A stretch of 64,000 bases of DNA from Planctomycetota bacterium (GTDB lineage Bacteria > Planctomycetota > J058 > J103): NCBI GenBank assembly GCA_026004615.1, contig BPJM01000003.1:393637-457636 (forward strand), given 5' to 3'. The notes under the pieces were generated by a model. The model worked only from the letters and a program-made list of their open reading frames with translations. It ran no database searches and was not told the DNA's origin. Below, in pieces: positions 42,342 through 52,288 of this stretch (position 1 is its first letter; each line of letters begins with the position of its first letter). A program made the position numbers and the translations under genes.

Positions 42342-45300
42342 ATGCGGCTGCGTCTGCTCGCCTCGTTGGCCTGCTGCGCGCTGGTGCTGGCGGTGCTCCT
42401 GGCCGCGGACCTCTGGGTGCTCACCCGGCCGGAGCTGCTGGCAGCGCGCGCGCGCGCGCTGCTCGACGGCGCGATCCGCACCGCCTATTCGCTGAGCGCG
42501 GTGGAGGCGTCGCTCCGCGAGGGGCTGGTGTTGCGCGAACTGATCGTCGCCGATGCGAGCGGCCGGCCCGCGCTGGAGGTCGGCGAGGTGCGCGTGGGGC
42601 TCGATCCCCAGCGGTTCGGCCTCGGCCCGGTGCGCATCTCCCAGCCGACGGTGTGGCTGCGCCCCGGGCGGCACGGGCCGCTGGCGCTGCTGGAGCTGCT
42701 GGAGCCGTCTCTGCTCGAGCGGCGCGGGGCAGGCGGGCTGCCGCGCCTGAGGATCGTGATCGAACAGGCGCGCCTGATCCTGGAGGGCATGGAGCTGTAC
42801 GCCCCTGGCGAGCAGCTGCGGCTGGAGGACGTGAGCGGCGAGGTCCGGCTCGACCCCGACGATGGCATCGAGGCACGGATCGCGGTGGGCGATCCGCACT
42901 GGAAGTCGCTGCAGCTCACGCTCCGCGCGCCGCCGGCCGGACTGCCGCTGCAGGTGCAGGTGGAGGGGCGCAAGATCGTCGTCGACGAGGGGCTGCGCCC
43001 GCGCCTGCCGCTCAAGCAACGGCGGCTGTTCGACCGGCTGCGGCCGCGCGCGGTCGCCGATGTGGACCTGGTGCTGGAGGTGCAACCCGGCGAGCGCTTG
43101 CGGCCCGAGGGCGTGGTGCAGGTGCACGGCGGTGCCATGCAGTTCGTCGGCTTTCCGTACCCCGTCACGGACGTCACCGGCCGCATCGAGGTGCGCGGCT
43201 CGCACCTGGCACTGCGCGAGCTGCGCGGCAGCCGGGGCGGCGGCACCTACGCCTGCGAGGGCGACATCGAGCTGGGACCGCCGGGTACCGAGGACTATCT
43301 CGATCTGCGCATCGAGGTCGCCGCGCTGCCGGTCGACGAGGCGCTGGCCCGGGCGATGCCGCCGGGGGTCGAGCCGCTGTGGCGGCGCCTGGCGCCGGGG
43401 GGGCGGGCAGGCGGCAGTGTCCGCATCTTCGGGCTCGTGCGGCCGCCCGGCATCGAGGACGACGTCCATCTGGCGGTGGACGCCCGGCTGCACGAAGGCA
43501 GCGCGCGCTTCGACGGCTTCCCGCTGCCGGTGACGGAGCTCGAGGGCGGGGTGCGGGTGCGCGACGACGAGGTGAGCTTCGAGGGGCTGCGCGGCCGGGT
43601 CGCCGGGGGGAGGATCGAGGTGCGCGGCCGCGCCGGCCCGGACCACGTGGCGGTCTGGATCGAGGGGCGCGAGCTGCGCGCAGAGGCGCGGCTGGCGGCG
43701 CAGCTGCTGCCTGCGCACGCGCGCATCCTCCGGATGGTGCGGCCCGAGGGGCTGCTCGACGCCGAGATCGAGATCGCCGGTGAGCGTCCTGCTGCCCTCG
43801 TGCCGGAGGAGGCGGGCGCGAGGGAACTTCCCGTGCGTGTGCAGGCGCGGCTGCATCCGCGGCCCGGATTCACGTGCGCGCTGCGTCCGTTCCCCTATCC
43901 GTTGCGGATCGAGCAGGGGCAGGTCGAGATCGACGAGCAGCAGGTGCGGGTGCTCGGGGTGCGCGCGCGGGGCCCAGCGGCTGACAGCCCGCTGGTGGTG
44001 ACGGCGGCCGGCACGATCGAACTCGGCCCCGGTGGCGAGCAGCTGCAGCAGCTGGCACTCGATCTCGAGCTCGCCGAGCTGCCGGTCGATGCCACCCTGC
44101 AGCAGGCGTTGCGCGAGCTGGCGCGGCTGGAGCAGGAGGAGGGTGAGCCGCCCGGCCCGATCGTGCGGCTGGTGCGGGAGCTGGGGCTCGAGGCGGGCAC
44201 GATCCAGACACTGGTGCTGCAGCTCAGCGGCGGCGCGGGCGCGGGGACGGAGGTGCCGCTGCCCGCGGCCACGGGCGGCAGCGGCGGGGAGGCACAGCGC
44301 TCGCCGTTCGCGGTCCAGGGGCGGGCGGTGGTGCGGGGGCTGGTGCTGCGGCCGGCGCGCTTTCCCTATCCGTTCACCGAGGTCCAGGGGGCGCTGGTGG
44401 TCTCGCCCTCGGCCCTGCAGCTCGAGGAAGTGCGGGCGCGCGCCGGTGCGGCGCGGCTGGAGGCGAGCGGTCGGATCGCGCTGGTGCCGGCCGTGCCCCC
44501 CGCGGCTGGCGCACCGCCGGCTGGCGAGGCCAGCACGGCGCGGGCGCGGTTGGAAGGGCTCCTGATCGACGAGGCGCTGCGGGCGGCGCTGCCGCCGCAG
44601 GGCCGCGTCGTGCTGGAGGAGCTGGGGGCGCGCGGGCGGCTGGATGCGACGCTGGAGCTCCGCGGGGCCCCAGGGGCGTTCGCGCCGCGAGCCCTGCTTC
44701 GCTGGCATGGGGGCAGCATGCGCCCGCGCGCCTTCCCCTATCCGATCGCCAGCGTGGCGGCGGAGCTTCTGTACGCCGACGGGGTGGTCCAGATCCGCGA
44801 GCTGAGCGGGCGGTTGGGCCGCGGGCAGCTCGCGCTGCAGGGCCGGGTTCGGCCCGGGGAGCTGGAGCCGCCGCCCCCGGGCACGCCTGCACCCGAGGAG
44901 CCGCCGCTGGTGCTGCGGTTGCGCGCCTCCGAGGTGGCGCTCGACCGCAACCTGCGCGAGGCGCTGCCGCACGGGTTGCGGCGCACCTACGCGCATCTGG
45001 ACCCCGTGGGAAGCATCTCGGTGCTGGGGCACGCGGCATTCGTGCCGGAGCGGACGGGGGGCGGCACGCTGGACTGGAACGCGGAGGTGCGGCTGGTGGG
45101 CGAGCGGCTGGACGCGGGGCTGCTGCTCACCGACCTGGACACCACGGCGCGCCTGTACGGACGGGCGCGGATCGGCGGGCCCGAGGCGGGCCAGCCGGCG
45201 CCGGGGGTGGGGCCGCATGTGCGGGGAGAGCTGGCGATCCGCCGCCTGCGCTGGAAGCAGCAGGTGCTGGAGTACGGACGGGCCGAGCTGCGGCTCAGCC

Positions 45301-45944
45301 CGCAGCTGTTCGAGCTGCGCGACGTGCGCGGGGCCTTTCTCGGGGGGCTGCTGCGCGGGTGGATCTACGTGTTCCTGTCGGAGCCGGACGCCTATGGCGG
45401 TCACTTCGAGCTGACGGCGGGCCGCATCGAGCGCTGGATCGGCGGTCCGACCGACCGGCGCGGCCGCCCGCTGAGCGGGCGGGTCGATGGGCAGCTGTGG
45501 CTCGCGGGGCGAACCGGAGGCGGCACGCCGGCGGCTCCGGCTCCGCTCATGGGCGACGGGCAGGTCGTCATCGGCAACGCACGGCTGTGGCAGGTGCCGA
45601 TCGCGGCGGGGACGGTGTTCGACCGCGCGGAGGTGCGGCTGCGGCTGGCCGAGGGAGGGCGGGTGCTGCTCGACCGGGCGGAGCTTTCCAGCCCTGCCGT
45701 CTCGTTTCTCGGGCGAGGGGAGATCGTGGACGGGCAGGCGCGGGTCACGATGATCCACGAGCTCGGACGGGTCTTGTTCGACGAGATTCCGCTGTTCGGA
45801 GAGTTGTGGCGCTTCTTCAAGGGCAACCTGATCCAGCTGGAGATCACCGGGCCGCTCGACGATGCCACCGTCACCGCGGTGCCGCTGCCCACCCTCGTCA
45901 ATCCCTTCCGCGACCTGTTCGAGGGCGAGGCGGGCAACAGGTAG
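42342..45944 (+). CDS. AsmA/YhdP-like envelope protein
   Basis: 1200 residues. One N-terminal membrane helix (LLASLACCALVLAVLLAADLWVL) anchors a very long, repeat-like beta-rich region. The pattern FPYPVTDVTGRIEVRG / FPLPVTELEGGVRVRDDEV / FPYPFTEVQGALVVSPSALQLEEVRA / FPYPIASVAAELLYADG recurs about every 250-300 residues. This fits the repeating-groove architecture of AsmA/YhdP/TamB proteins, which bridge the periplasm to move phospholipids. The C-terminal half ends ITGPLDDATVTAVPLPTLVNPFRDLFEG, as in YhdP-like members. It is intact despite its length. Confidence 0.82.
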   Translation: MRLRLLASLACCALVLAVLLAADLWVLTRPELLAARARALLDGAIRTAYSLSAVEASLREGLVLRELIVADASGRPALEVGEVRVGLDPQRFGLGPVRISQPTVWLRPGRHGPLALLELLEPSLLERRGAGGLPRLRIVIEQARLILEGMELYAPGEQLRLEDVSGEVRLDPDDGIEARIAVGDPHWKSLQLTLRAPPAGLPLQVQVEGRKIVVDEGLRPRLPLKQRRLFDRLRPRAVADVDLVLEVQPGERLRPEGVVQVHGGAMQFVGFPYPVTDVTGRIEVRGSHLALRELRGSRGGGTYACEGDIELGPPGTEDYLDLRIEVAALPVDEALARAMPPGVEPLWRRLAPGGRAGGSVRIFGLVRPPGIEDDVHLAVDARLHEGSARFDGFPLPVTELEGGVRVRDDEVSFEGLRGRVAGGRIEVRGRAGPDHVAVWIEGRELRAEARLAAQLLPAHARILRMVRPEGLLDAEIEIAGERPAALVPEEAGARELPVRVQARLHPRPGFTCALRPFPYPLRIEQGQVEIDEQQVRVLGVRARGPAADSPLVVTAAGTIELGPGGEQLQQLALDLELAELPVDATLQQALRELARLEQEEGEPPGPIVRLVRELGLEAGTIQTLVLQLSGGAGAGTEVPLPAATGGSGGEAQRSPFAVQGRAVVRGLVLRPARFPYPFTEVQGALVVSPSALQLEEVRARAGAARLEASGRIALVPAVPPAAGAPPAGEASTARARLEGLLIDEALRAALPPQGRVVLEELGARGRLDATLELRGAPGAFAPRALLRWHGGSMRPRAFPYPIASVAAELLYADGVVQIRELSGRLGRGQLALQGRVRPGELEPPPPGTPAPEEPPLVLRLRASEVALDRNLREALPHGLRRTYAHLDPVGSISVLGHAAFVPERTGGGTLDWNAEVRLVGERLDAGLLLTDLDTTARLYGRARIGGPEAGQPAPGVGPHVRGELAIRRLRWKQQVLEYGRAELRLSPQLFELRDVRGAFLGGLLRGWIYVFLSEPDAYGGHFELTAGRIERWIGGPTDRRGRPLSGRVDGQLWLAGRTGGGTPAAPAPLMGDGQVVIGNARLWQVPIAAGTVFDRAEVRLRLAEGGRVLLDRAELSSPAVSFLGRGEIVDGQARVTMIHELGRVLFDEIPLFGELWRFFKGNLIQLEITGPLDDATVTAVPLPTLVNPFRDLFEGEAGNR

Positions 45945-46068
45945 GGCTCGGGTCCCAACATCCGGCCGCCCCCCCGCGTACCCATGGGACCGGATGGTAG
46001 GTCGCCGGGGTGCGGCGGCCGGACGCTGGCGGTGGGCCGGCAGGCCCGCCCACGGGGGAGGCAACGAG

Positions 46069-48738
46069 GTGGCGATGCGAGGCACCGGTTCGGAATGGCT
46101 GCGGGCAGCGGCGGTGCTGGCGGTGGCGCTCGGCTGCGCCGCCCTGCCGGTCCAGGCGCAGGGACAGGGTGAGCAGCAGGACAAGCCCAAGCTGCCGCGG
46201 ATCGGAGAGGTGACCAAGGGGTTCGAGGTCCGCGAGGGGTTCTTCACGATCTACCAGGACAAGCAGAAGCTCCTGGTCGAGATCCCGCGGGGCCGGATCG
46301 GCAAGCCGTTCCTGTTGGCGACCACGCTCAGCGGTGGCATGCCGGTCGCGGGCGTGCAGTGGACCGACGCGCTGGTGGAGTGGCAGCGGCTCGACGAGGA
46401 CAAGCTGCTGCTGATCGAGAAGAACGTGCGCTACCGGGCGGAGGAGCGCGACCCGCGGCACGAGGTCGTCAACCGCACCTACTCCGACCGCGTGGTCCAA
46501 GCGGTGAAGATCCTGGCCGAGGAGCCGGGCTCGCCCCGGCGCGGGGTCCTGATCGACGCCAGCCGGCTGTTCGCCCGGCATGCGGACGCGTTCTTCGGCG
46601 ATTTCGCCAAGCAGCTGGATCCGGACGTCGCCCGCATCGACAAGGCCAAGGCGTTTCCCGAGAACATCGAGGTCGCGGTCACCATGCCGGCCCGGCAGGG
46701 CGGCGAGCTGGTGACCCTGCACTACAGCATGGTCTCGCTGCCTCCGGCTGGTTACACCCCGCGGGTGGCGGACACCCGCGTGGGCTATTTCCTCACCGTG
46801 GTGAAGGACTTCAGCAAGGAGGGCGGCGACGACCGGTTCGTGCGCTACATCAACCGGTGGCGGCTGGAGAAGGCGGAGCCGGGCCTCAAGCTGAGCCCGC
46901 CCAAGCGGCCGATCGTGTTCTACATCGAGAAGACGGTGCCGGTGCGCTACCGCCGCTTCGTGCGCGAGGGCATCCTGGCCTGGAATGCCGCGTTCGAGAA
47001 GATCGGCTTCAGCGACGCGATCGTGGTCCGCCAGCAGACCGCCGACAATGAGTTCGCCGACCTCGATCCGGAGGATGCGCGCTACAGCTTCTTCCGCTGG
47101 ATCACCAGCGACAGCGCCTTCGCCATGGGGCCCTCGCGGGTCCATCCGATGACGGGCGAGATCTTCGACGCCGACATCATCTTCGATGACTCCATGGTGC
47201 GCGCCTATCTGCGCGAGTACGAGCTCATGCTCAAGCGCACCCCGGGGGCGTTCTTCGCGCCCGAGGGGGGCGAGCAGGCCGCGGCCGGCCCGCCGGTGCC
47301 GGCGCAGGCGCTGGATCCGTGGCTGCTCTTCGGCGGCGAACACGAGGCGTGGCAGCTCAGCCCTGCGGGTGACCGCGTGCGCGGGCTGTGCGCGCTGGGC
47401 TCGGGCCGCAGCCACGAGCTGGCGATCGCCGAGCTGGCCCTGCTCGCGGCGGCGGCTCGCAAGGGCGGCGATGGTGGTGGCAAGCCCGAGGGCGAGCAGC
47501 AGGACAAGGAGGAGTTCCCCGAGGAGTTCATCGGGGCCATGATCACCGAGGTCGTCATGCACGAGGTCGGCCACACCCTCGGGCTGCGGCACAACTTCGC
47601 GGCCTCGACCCTGCTGCCGCTGGAGAAGATCAACAGCGAGGAACGGCCGCGCATCACCACCGGCTCGGTCATGGACTACAACCCCATCAACGTCGTCGGC
47701 CCCGAGGGCGTGCAGGGCGAGTACATCACGCGCGGGCTGGGGCCGTACGACTACTGGGCGATCGCCTACGGCTACCAGCCGGTCAAGTCCGAGCAGGAGC
47801 TGGCGAAGATCGCGGCCCAGGGCACGCGCCCGGAGTTCATCTACGCCACCGATGAGGACACCGTCTCCCCCGATCCGTACGTCAACCGGTTCGACCTGGG
47901 CAGCGACCCGCTGGCCTACGCCCGGCAGCGCGTGGAGCTGTCGCGCTGGCTGCTCGGCAAGGTGGCGGATCGGCTGGTTGCCGAAGGCGAGAGCTACGCG
48001 CGCCTGCGCCGGGCGGTGGACGCGCTGCTGTGGGAGGTGCTGCGCGCGGGCTGGCTCGCCTCGCGCTTCGTCGGCGGCGAGCGCTACCACAGAAACCACA
48101 AGGGGGATCCCGATGCGCGGCCGCCGATCGAGATCGTGCCCGCGGCCAAGCAGCGCGAGGCGCTCGCGTTCATCCGCGAGCAGGTGTTCGCCGCGGACGC
48201 GCTGCGGCTCGATCCCGAGCTGATGCAGTTTTTGGCCGCCGAGCGCTGGCGGCACTGGGGCATGCCGGGCCAGCCTGCCCCGTTCGACTACCAGGGCCGC
48301 GTGCTGGCGATCCAGCGCGCGGTGCTGCTGTCGCTGTTCGCCGCCGATCGGCTGCAGCGACTGGCGGATCAGCCGCTCAAGGTGTCGGGCGAGTTCGAGC
48401 CGCTGACGCTCGGGGAGTTGTTCCAGGCGGTGAGCGAGGCCATCTTCGCCGAGCTCGAGCCGCACCGCGAGCTGGCCGCCGGCGAGCCTTTCGTCAGCAC
48501 CGTGCGGCGCAATCTGCAGCGGGCATACCTGGACCTGCTGATCGGCTTTACGGTGAACGATCGGCCGGCGGGCCCGCCGATCACGCGTGCGCTCGCGGTG
48601 GCGCAGCTCACCGCACTGCAGCCCCGCCTGGGGGCGGTGCTCGAACGCGCGGATCTGGACGCCGAGAGCCGCGCCCACCTGCTGGAGTCGCGCCTGCGGA
48701 TCGACAAGGCGCTGGACGCGGTCTATCGGGTCCGGTAG
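46069..48738 (+). CDS. Secreted zinc metalloprotease, DUF5117/DUF4953 type
   Basis: About 889 residues. The signal peptide ends at VQAQG, followed by a region typical of these proteins (GFFTIYQDKQKLLVEIPRGRIGKPFLLATTLSGG) and the catalytic motif HEVGHTLGLRHN with a downstream SVMDYNP Met-turn, i.e. a metzincin-like site. A Lys/Glu-rich insertion (GDGGGKPEGEQQDKEEFPEE) precedes the zinc helix. GTG 46069 is chosen because GGGGGAGG lies 7 nt upstream; ATG 46075 is the alternative. Probably periplasmic or exported; target unknown. Confidence 0.88.
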   Translation: MAMRGTGSEWLRAAAVLAVALGCAALPVQAQGQGEQQDKPKLPRIGEVTKGFEVREGFFTIYQDKQKLLVEIPRGRIGKPFLLATTLSGGMPVAGVQWTDALVEWQRLDEDKLLLIEKNVRYRAEERDPRHEVVNRTYSDRVVQAVKILAEEPGSPRRGVLIDASRLFARHADAFFGDFAKQLDPDVARIDKAKAFPENIEVAVTMPARQGGELVTLHYSMVSLPPAGYTPRVADTRVGYFLTVVKDFSKEGGDDRFVRYINRWRLEKAEPGLKLSPPKRPIVFYIEKTVPVRYRRFVREGILAWNAAFEKIGFSDAIVVRQQTADNEFADLDPEDARYSFFRWITSDSAFAMGPSRVHPMTGEIFDADIIFDDSMVRAYLREYELMLKRTPGAFFAPEGGEQAAAGPPVPAQALDPWLLFGGEHEAWQLSPAGDRVRGLCALGSGRSHELAIAELALLAAAARKGGDGGGKPEGEQQDKEEFPEEFIGAMITEVVMHEVGHTLGLRHNFAASTLLPLEKINSEERPRITTGSVMDYNPINVVGPEGVQGEYITRGLGPYDYWAIAYGYQPVKSEQELAKIAAQGTRPEFIYATDEDTVSPDPYVNRFDLGSDPLAYARQRVELSRWLLGKVADRLVAEGESYARLRRAVDALLWEVLRAGWLASRFVGGERYHRNHKGDPDARPPIEIVPAAKQREALAFIREQVFAADALRLDPELMQFLAAERWRHWGMPGQPAPFDYQGRVLAIQRAVLLSLFAADRLQRLADQPLKVSGEFEPLTLGELFQAVSEAIFAELEPHRELAAGEPFVSTVRRNLQRAYLDLLIGFTVNDRPAGPPITRALAVAQLTALQPRLGAVLERADLDAESRAHLLESRLRIDKALDAVYRVR

Positions 48739-48751
48739 GCCGCTGGGGCGG

Positions 48752-48773
48752 GCCGGCGCGGCCGCGGGCCGGC
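48752..48773. terminator. Hairpin between metalloprotease and ALDH genes
   Basis: GCCGGC at 48752-48757 and 48768-48773 pair around a GC-rich loop containing a further self-complementary core; lies between convergent stops. Confidence 0.4.
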
Positions 48774-48774
48774 G

Positions 48775-50301
48775 TCAGGGACCCGGCCGTGCCGGCTCGC
48801 CGCACAGCTCGCGCTGCCGCCGGCGCAACGCTCCGAGCAGCCGCGGCAGCGCCGCCAGCCGGCCGAGCCCGCCGCCGAGCAGCCGCAGCGAGCCGCGCGC
48901 CAGCTCCAGCAGGGTCTCGGTGTAAGGGTACCACCAGACGTCGCCCGGCCCCTGGCCGCGATCGATGACCACCGCGCGCGGCTGCGTCAGGTGCTCGAGC
49001 GCGTGCGGGCTCGAGGTGACCCCGTGGCCGGAGGCCTTGAGCCCGCCCCAGGGCAACATCGGCAGGGCACCGGTGAAGGCGTGGTTGTTCACCGTGACCA
49101 CACCGGCGGCCAGCCGGCGTGCGAGCGCACGGGCGCGCGCGAGATCGCGGGTCCAGATGGAGGCGGTGAGCCCGTAGGGACTCGCGTTGGCCTGGGCCAC
49201 CGCCTCCTCGGCGTTCGCCACCGCGACCAGCGACAGCACCGGTCCGAAGGTCTCCTCCTGCAGTACCAGCGCGTCCGGGGGCACCTCGGCGAGCACCGTC
49301 GGCAGATACCAGCGCTCCTGGTGGCGCTGCGCGCCGCACAGCACGCGCGCGCCGCGCCGCTGCGCGTCCTCGAGCTGCGCCGCGACGCGTTCCAGCTGCG
49401 CGGGGCTCGCCAGCGGCGGCAGCTCGCCGCCGGGGCCTGCACGCAGCGTGCGCGCCAGCGCCACCACCCGCTCCTCGAATCGTTCATAGATCGCGCGCTC
49501 GACGTAGCAGCGCTGCAGGGCGGCGCAGTTCTGCCCGGCATTGTAGAACGCGGCCCAGACGATCCCGCGCGCCGCCCGCTCCAGGTCCACATCCGCGCAC
49601 ACGATCGCGGCGTCCTTGCCCCCGAGTTCCAGGCTGACCGGGGTCAGGGTCTCGGCGGCGGCGCGCGCGACCTTGCGCCCGGTGGCGGCGCTGCCGGTGA
49701 AGCAGAGCCGGTCGCAGCCGGCGGCGGCGAGCGCGGCACCGTAGGCCGGCGCGCCCGGCAGCACCACCAGCAGGTCGGCGGGCAACAGCTCCGTGAAGAG
49801 CGAGGCGACGAAGCGCGCCGAGGCGGGAGCCAGCTCGCTCGGTTTCCAGACCACCGCGTCGCCGGCGAGCAGCGCCGGGACGATGGTGCGGAGCGGGATC
49901 GCTACCGGCAGGTTCCACGGCGTGATGAGCCCGAGCACGCCGGCCGGCGCGCGCTCGATCCAGGCGCGCTTGCCCGGGTAGTGGAGCGGATCGAGCCGCA
50001 CGCGCCGCGGCGCGAGCAACCGCGGCGCGTGCCGGCACCACCAGTCGAACAACTCCACGTCCGCCACCACCTCGGTCGTCAGTGCCTCGTGCGGTGGCTT
50101 GCCGAGGTCGGAGGCCAGCGCCGCCACCGCGGCCTCGGCTCCCGCGCGCAGCCGCTCGCGCGCGCCCCGGAGCACCCGCGCCCGCTCGCGCGGGCTGGTG
50201 CTCGCCCACCGCGCCTGCGCCGCGCGCGCCCGTTGCAGCGCGTGTGCCACCTGCTCCCGCACCTGTTCCGCCGTCCCGCCCTCGCGGTCTGTCGCCGCCA
50301 T
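48775..50301 (-). CDS. NAD(P)-dependent aldehyde dehydrogenase
   Basis: 508 residues. TPWNLPVAIP with N130, FTGSAATGRKV cofactor loop, general base E225 in LELGGKDAAIV, catalytic C259 in NAGQNCAALQR and EETFGPVLSLV. The C-terminus carries an extra hydrophobic/basic ~30 residues (LELARGSLRLLGGGLGRLAALPRLLGALRRRQREL) that may tether it to membrane, as in fatty-aldehyde dehydrogenases. ATG 50301 has GGAG 8 nt upstream. Confidence 0.93.
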   Translation of the reverse strand: MAATDREGGTAEQVREQVAHALQRARAAQARWASTSPRERARVLRGARERLRAGAEAAVAALASDLGKPPHEALTTEVVADVELFDWWCRHAPRLLAPRRVRLDPLHYPGKRAWIERAPAGVLGLITPWNLPVAIPLRTIVPALLAGDAVVWKPSELAPASARFVASLFTELLPADLLVVLPGAPAYGAALAAAGCDRLCFTGSAATGRKVARAAAETLTPVSLELGGKDAAIVCADVDLERAARGIVWAAFYNAGQNCAALQRCYVERAIYERFEERVVALARTLRAGPGGELPPLASPAQLERVAAQLEDAQRRGARVLCGAQRHQERWYLPTVLAEVPPDALVLQEETFGPVLSLVAVANAEEAVAQANASPYGLTASIWTRDLARARALARRLAAGVVTVNNHAFTGALPMLPWGGLKASGHGVTSSPHALEHLTQPRAVVIDRGQGPGDVWWYPYTETLLELARGSLRLLGGGLGRLAALPRLLGALRRRQRELCGEPARPGP

Positions 50302-50429
50302 CGTTTCCACTCCTGCTGCGATCTGCGCACGGAGCATACCTCGACCCGCCCCCGCCCGCACCGCGGGGCGGCGTGTCGCTCCGCGGGGCAAACGCCTCTG
50401 GCGGTGGGGACCGTCTCCGGCCGCGGAGG

Positions 50430-52124
50430 CTAGGCGGCCGGGAGCGGCCGTAGCGAGGCGAGCGCGCGTTCGATCAGCCAGCGGTAGCGCGGTGCCTGGG
50501 CCGCCAGCACCTCGACCTCGAGCTGCACCAGCCGGTCGCCGAGCCCGGTCACGTAGCGCTCGAGCAGCACCGCCACCCCGTGCTCCAGCCGCCGCGTCCG
50601 CTGTCGCCACCAGGTGCGGCCGCCGGCCTCGGCGCGCTCGACGCCCGCAGCCGCGAACGGCTGAAGTGCGCCATCCGGCGCCGCGGCTGGGCCGGCGAGA
50701 TCGCCCTGCGGCACCGCGTGCGGCGGCAGGCCTCCGGCCGGCAGCGGCAAGGCCGCCGGCCGCACGGCGATGCCCAGCCGCAGCGCGGCGTAGGGGCGCT
50801 CGTACACCACCGCCGGCAGCGGTTGCTCCACCGGGTGTGGCCGCAGGCGCGCGGGCAGCTCGAGCATCACGCCGAGCTGGACGAGCTGGGTCGGCACCGG
50901 AGCGCCGAGGTCGCGCCCCCTGAGGTAGGCGATGCCGCCGGCGAGCGACAGGGCAAACCCTCCCAGCAGCACCCCCGCACCGAGCACCGCGCCTGCGCGC
51001 ACCGCCAGCTGCGCCAGGGGCGCCGGCCGGGTGCGCGGCCCCAGCGGCAGCACCACGCCCAGCAGAAAACCGATCGCGAAACCGCCCAGGTGCGCCGCCA
51101 GGTCGATCTGGGGGATCAGAAGCCCGAGCAACAGATTGAGCAGGAACAGCACCACCGCGTTGTGCAGCAGCGCCCGCGCCAGCAGCGGATGCACCAGTCC
51201 GCGCGGCCGCCACGCCACCGCGGCGAACAGTCCGAACACCCCGAAGATCGCCCCCGAGGCCCCGACCGACAGCGAGTGCTGCACCAGCAGGCTCGCGCTC
51301 GAGGCGCCGAGGCCGGAGACCGCGTAGACCAGCACCAGCGGCCCCCAGCCGACCAGCCGCTCGAAGAAGCTGCCCAGCACCCACAGCGCCCACAGGTTCA
51401 TGGCGATGTGGACCAGCCCGCCGTGCACGAACATGGCGGTCCCGAGCCGCCACGGCTCGCCCTGCGCGACGAGCTCGGGTGCCAGCGCGCCGAAGGCGGC
51501 GAAGGCGGGCAGCGCCCCCGCGCCCATGGCGAGCAGCTCACCCTCGCCGGCCTCGGCGCCGGCGCCGGCGGCCCCGAGCAGCATGACGAGGTAGATGGCC
51601 ACGCAGCCGGCCATGATCGCGAGGGTGGCGTGCGGGCGGCGGCCTCGCACCAGGCGCACCAGCGGCTGGCGGCGCGCCGGCGGTGGCCAGTCCACCCCTT
51701 CGCGCAGCTGCTCGAGCGCGACTTCCAGGGGGTGGGCGGCCGGCAGCACGCCGGCGAGCAGGCGCGGCGGCGCGGCTGCGAGCACAACGGTCTGCACCGG
51801 TACCGGCCAGGCCTGCGCCAGGGCGCTCGCGGCGAGCTGGAGTGCGGGCGCGGTGTCGGCGGCCTGCTCGCCCACGCACAACACCAGGCGCAGCCGGGCA
51901 TGGCCCGCCCGCCAGGCGAGGGCACCCATGAGCTGGCGCAGCTGCTGCGGATCGAGTCCGTCGGCGTCGAGCAGGATCAGCGCCTCGTCGTGCGGCCCGC
52001 CGGCCAGATAGCGGCCCGGCGCCCAGGCGCGCACGAACCAGCCCGGCGTGCGGGCGAAGCGCCGCGCGAGCGCCGCAGCCAGCGCGCGCCCGCTCGCCGA
52101 GCCCGGAGCCACCTCGCCGTCCAT
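50430..52124 (-). CDS. Rhomboid-family intramembrane serine protease with extra domains
   Basis: 564 residues. The central ~220 residues hold the rhomboid core: HGGLVHIAMNLWALWVLGSFFE, catalytic Ser in GASGAIFGVFG, and catalytic His in LAAHLGGFAIGFLLG. On either side are unusual parts. An N-terminal ~165-residue soluble domain (LILLDADGLDPQQLRQLMGALAWRAG) lies before the first helix, and a C-terminal ~170-residue soluble region follows a final helix and ends in a coiled or helical stretch. The latter two are not recognised. Start ATG is 7 nt after a TACCCT box and lacks a ribosome site. Divergent from ftsK. Confidence 0.88.
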   Translation of the reverse strand: MDGEVAPGSASGRALAAALARRFARTPGWFVRAWAPGRYLAGGPHDEALILLDADGLDPQQLRQLMGALAWRAGHARLRLVLCVGEQAADTAPALQLAASALAQAWPVPVQTVVLAAAPPRLLAGVLPAAHPLEVALEQLREGVDWPPPARRQPLVRLVRGRRPHATLAIMAGCVAIYLVMLLGAAGAGAEAGEGELLAMGAGALPAFAAFGALAPELVAQGEPWRLGTAMFVHGGLVHIAMNLWALWVLGSFFERLVGWGPLVLVYAVSGLGASSASLLVQHSLSVGASGAIFGVFGLFAAVAWRPRGLVHPLLARALLHNAVVLFLLNLLLGLLIPQIDLAAHLGGFAIGFLLGVVLPLGPRTRPAPLAQLAVRAGAVLGAGVLLGGFALSLAGGIAYLRGRDLGAPVPTQLVQLGVMLELPARLRPHPVEQPLPAVVYERPYAALRLGIAVRPAALPLPAGGLPPHAVPQGDLAGPAAAPDGALQPFAAAGVERAEAGGRTWWRQRTRRLEHGVAVLLERYVTGLGDRLVQLEVEVLAAQAPRYRWLIERALASLRPLPAA

Positions 52125-52131
52125 GGGCCAG

Positions 52132-52160
52132 AGGGTAACGGCAACGGGCGGGGAGGTAAA
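52132..52160 (-). promoter_or_regulatory. Leaderless-type promoter of the rhomboid gene
   Basis: Minus strand: TTTACC (52160-52155), 17-bp spacer, TACCCT (52137-52132), then 7 nt to the ATG. Confidence 0.5.
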
Positions 52161-52288
52161 GCGCGCCGGCGGGCGCGGCGCATGCCGCCCCGGGCGGGAC
52201 GATCAACACCAGGCAGGCACGCGCCGATAACGATGCCGGGCGGCGCGCTCCGCTCGTGAGACGGCGGCGAGAGGAGGCGGAGGCGGAG

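Noticed and set aside
40119..46247. A 2042-codon open frame on the minus strand
   Set aside because: Antisense shadow of tsaB, alr and the AsmA-like gene; composition is His/Gln/Arg-rich nonsense typical of GC-rich complements, and both real genes have motifs and ribosome sites or promoters.
45898..48678. 926-codon minus-strand frame over the metalloprotease
   Set aside because: Shadow of the HEVGHTLGLRHN protease gene; no motifs of its own.
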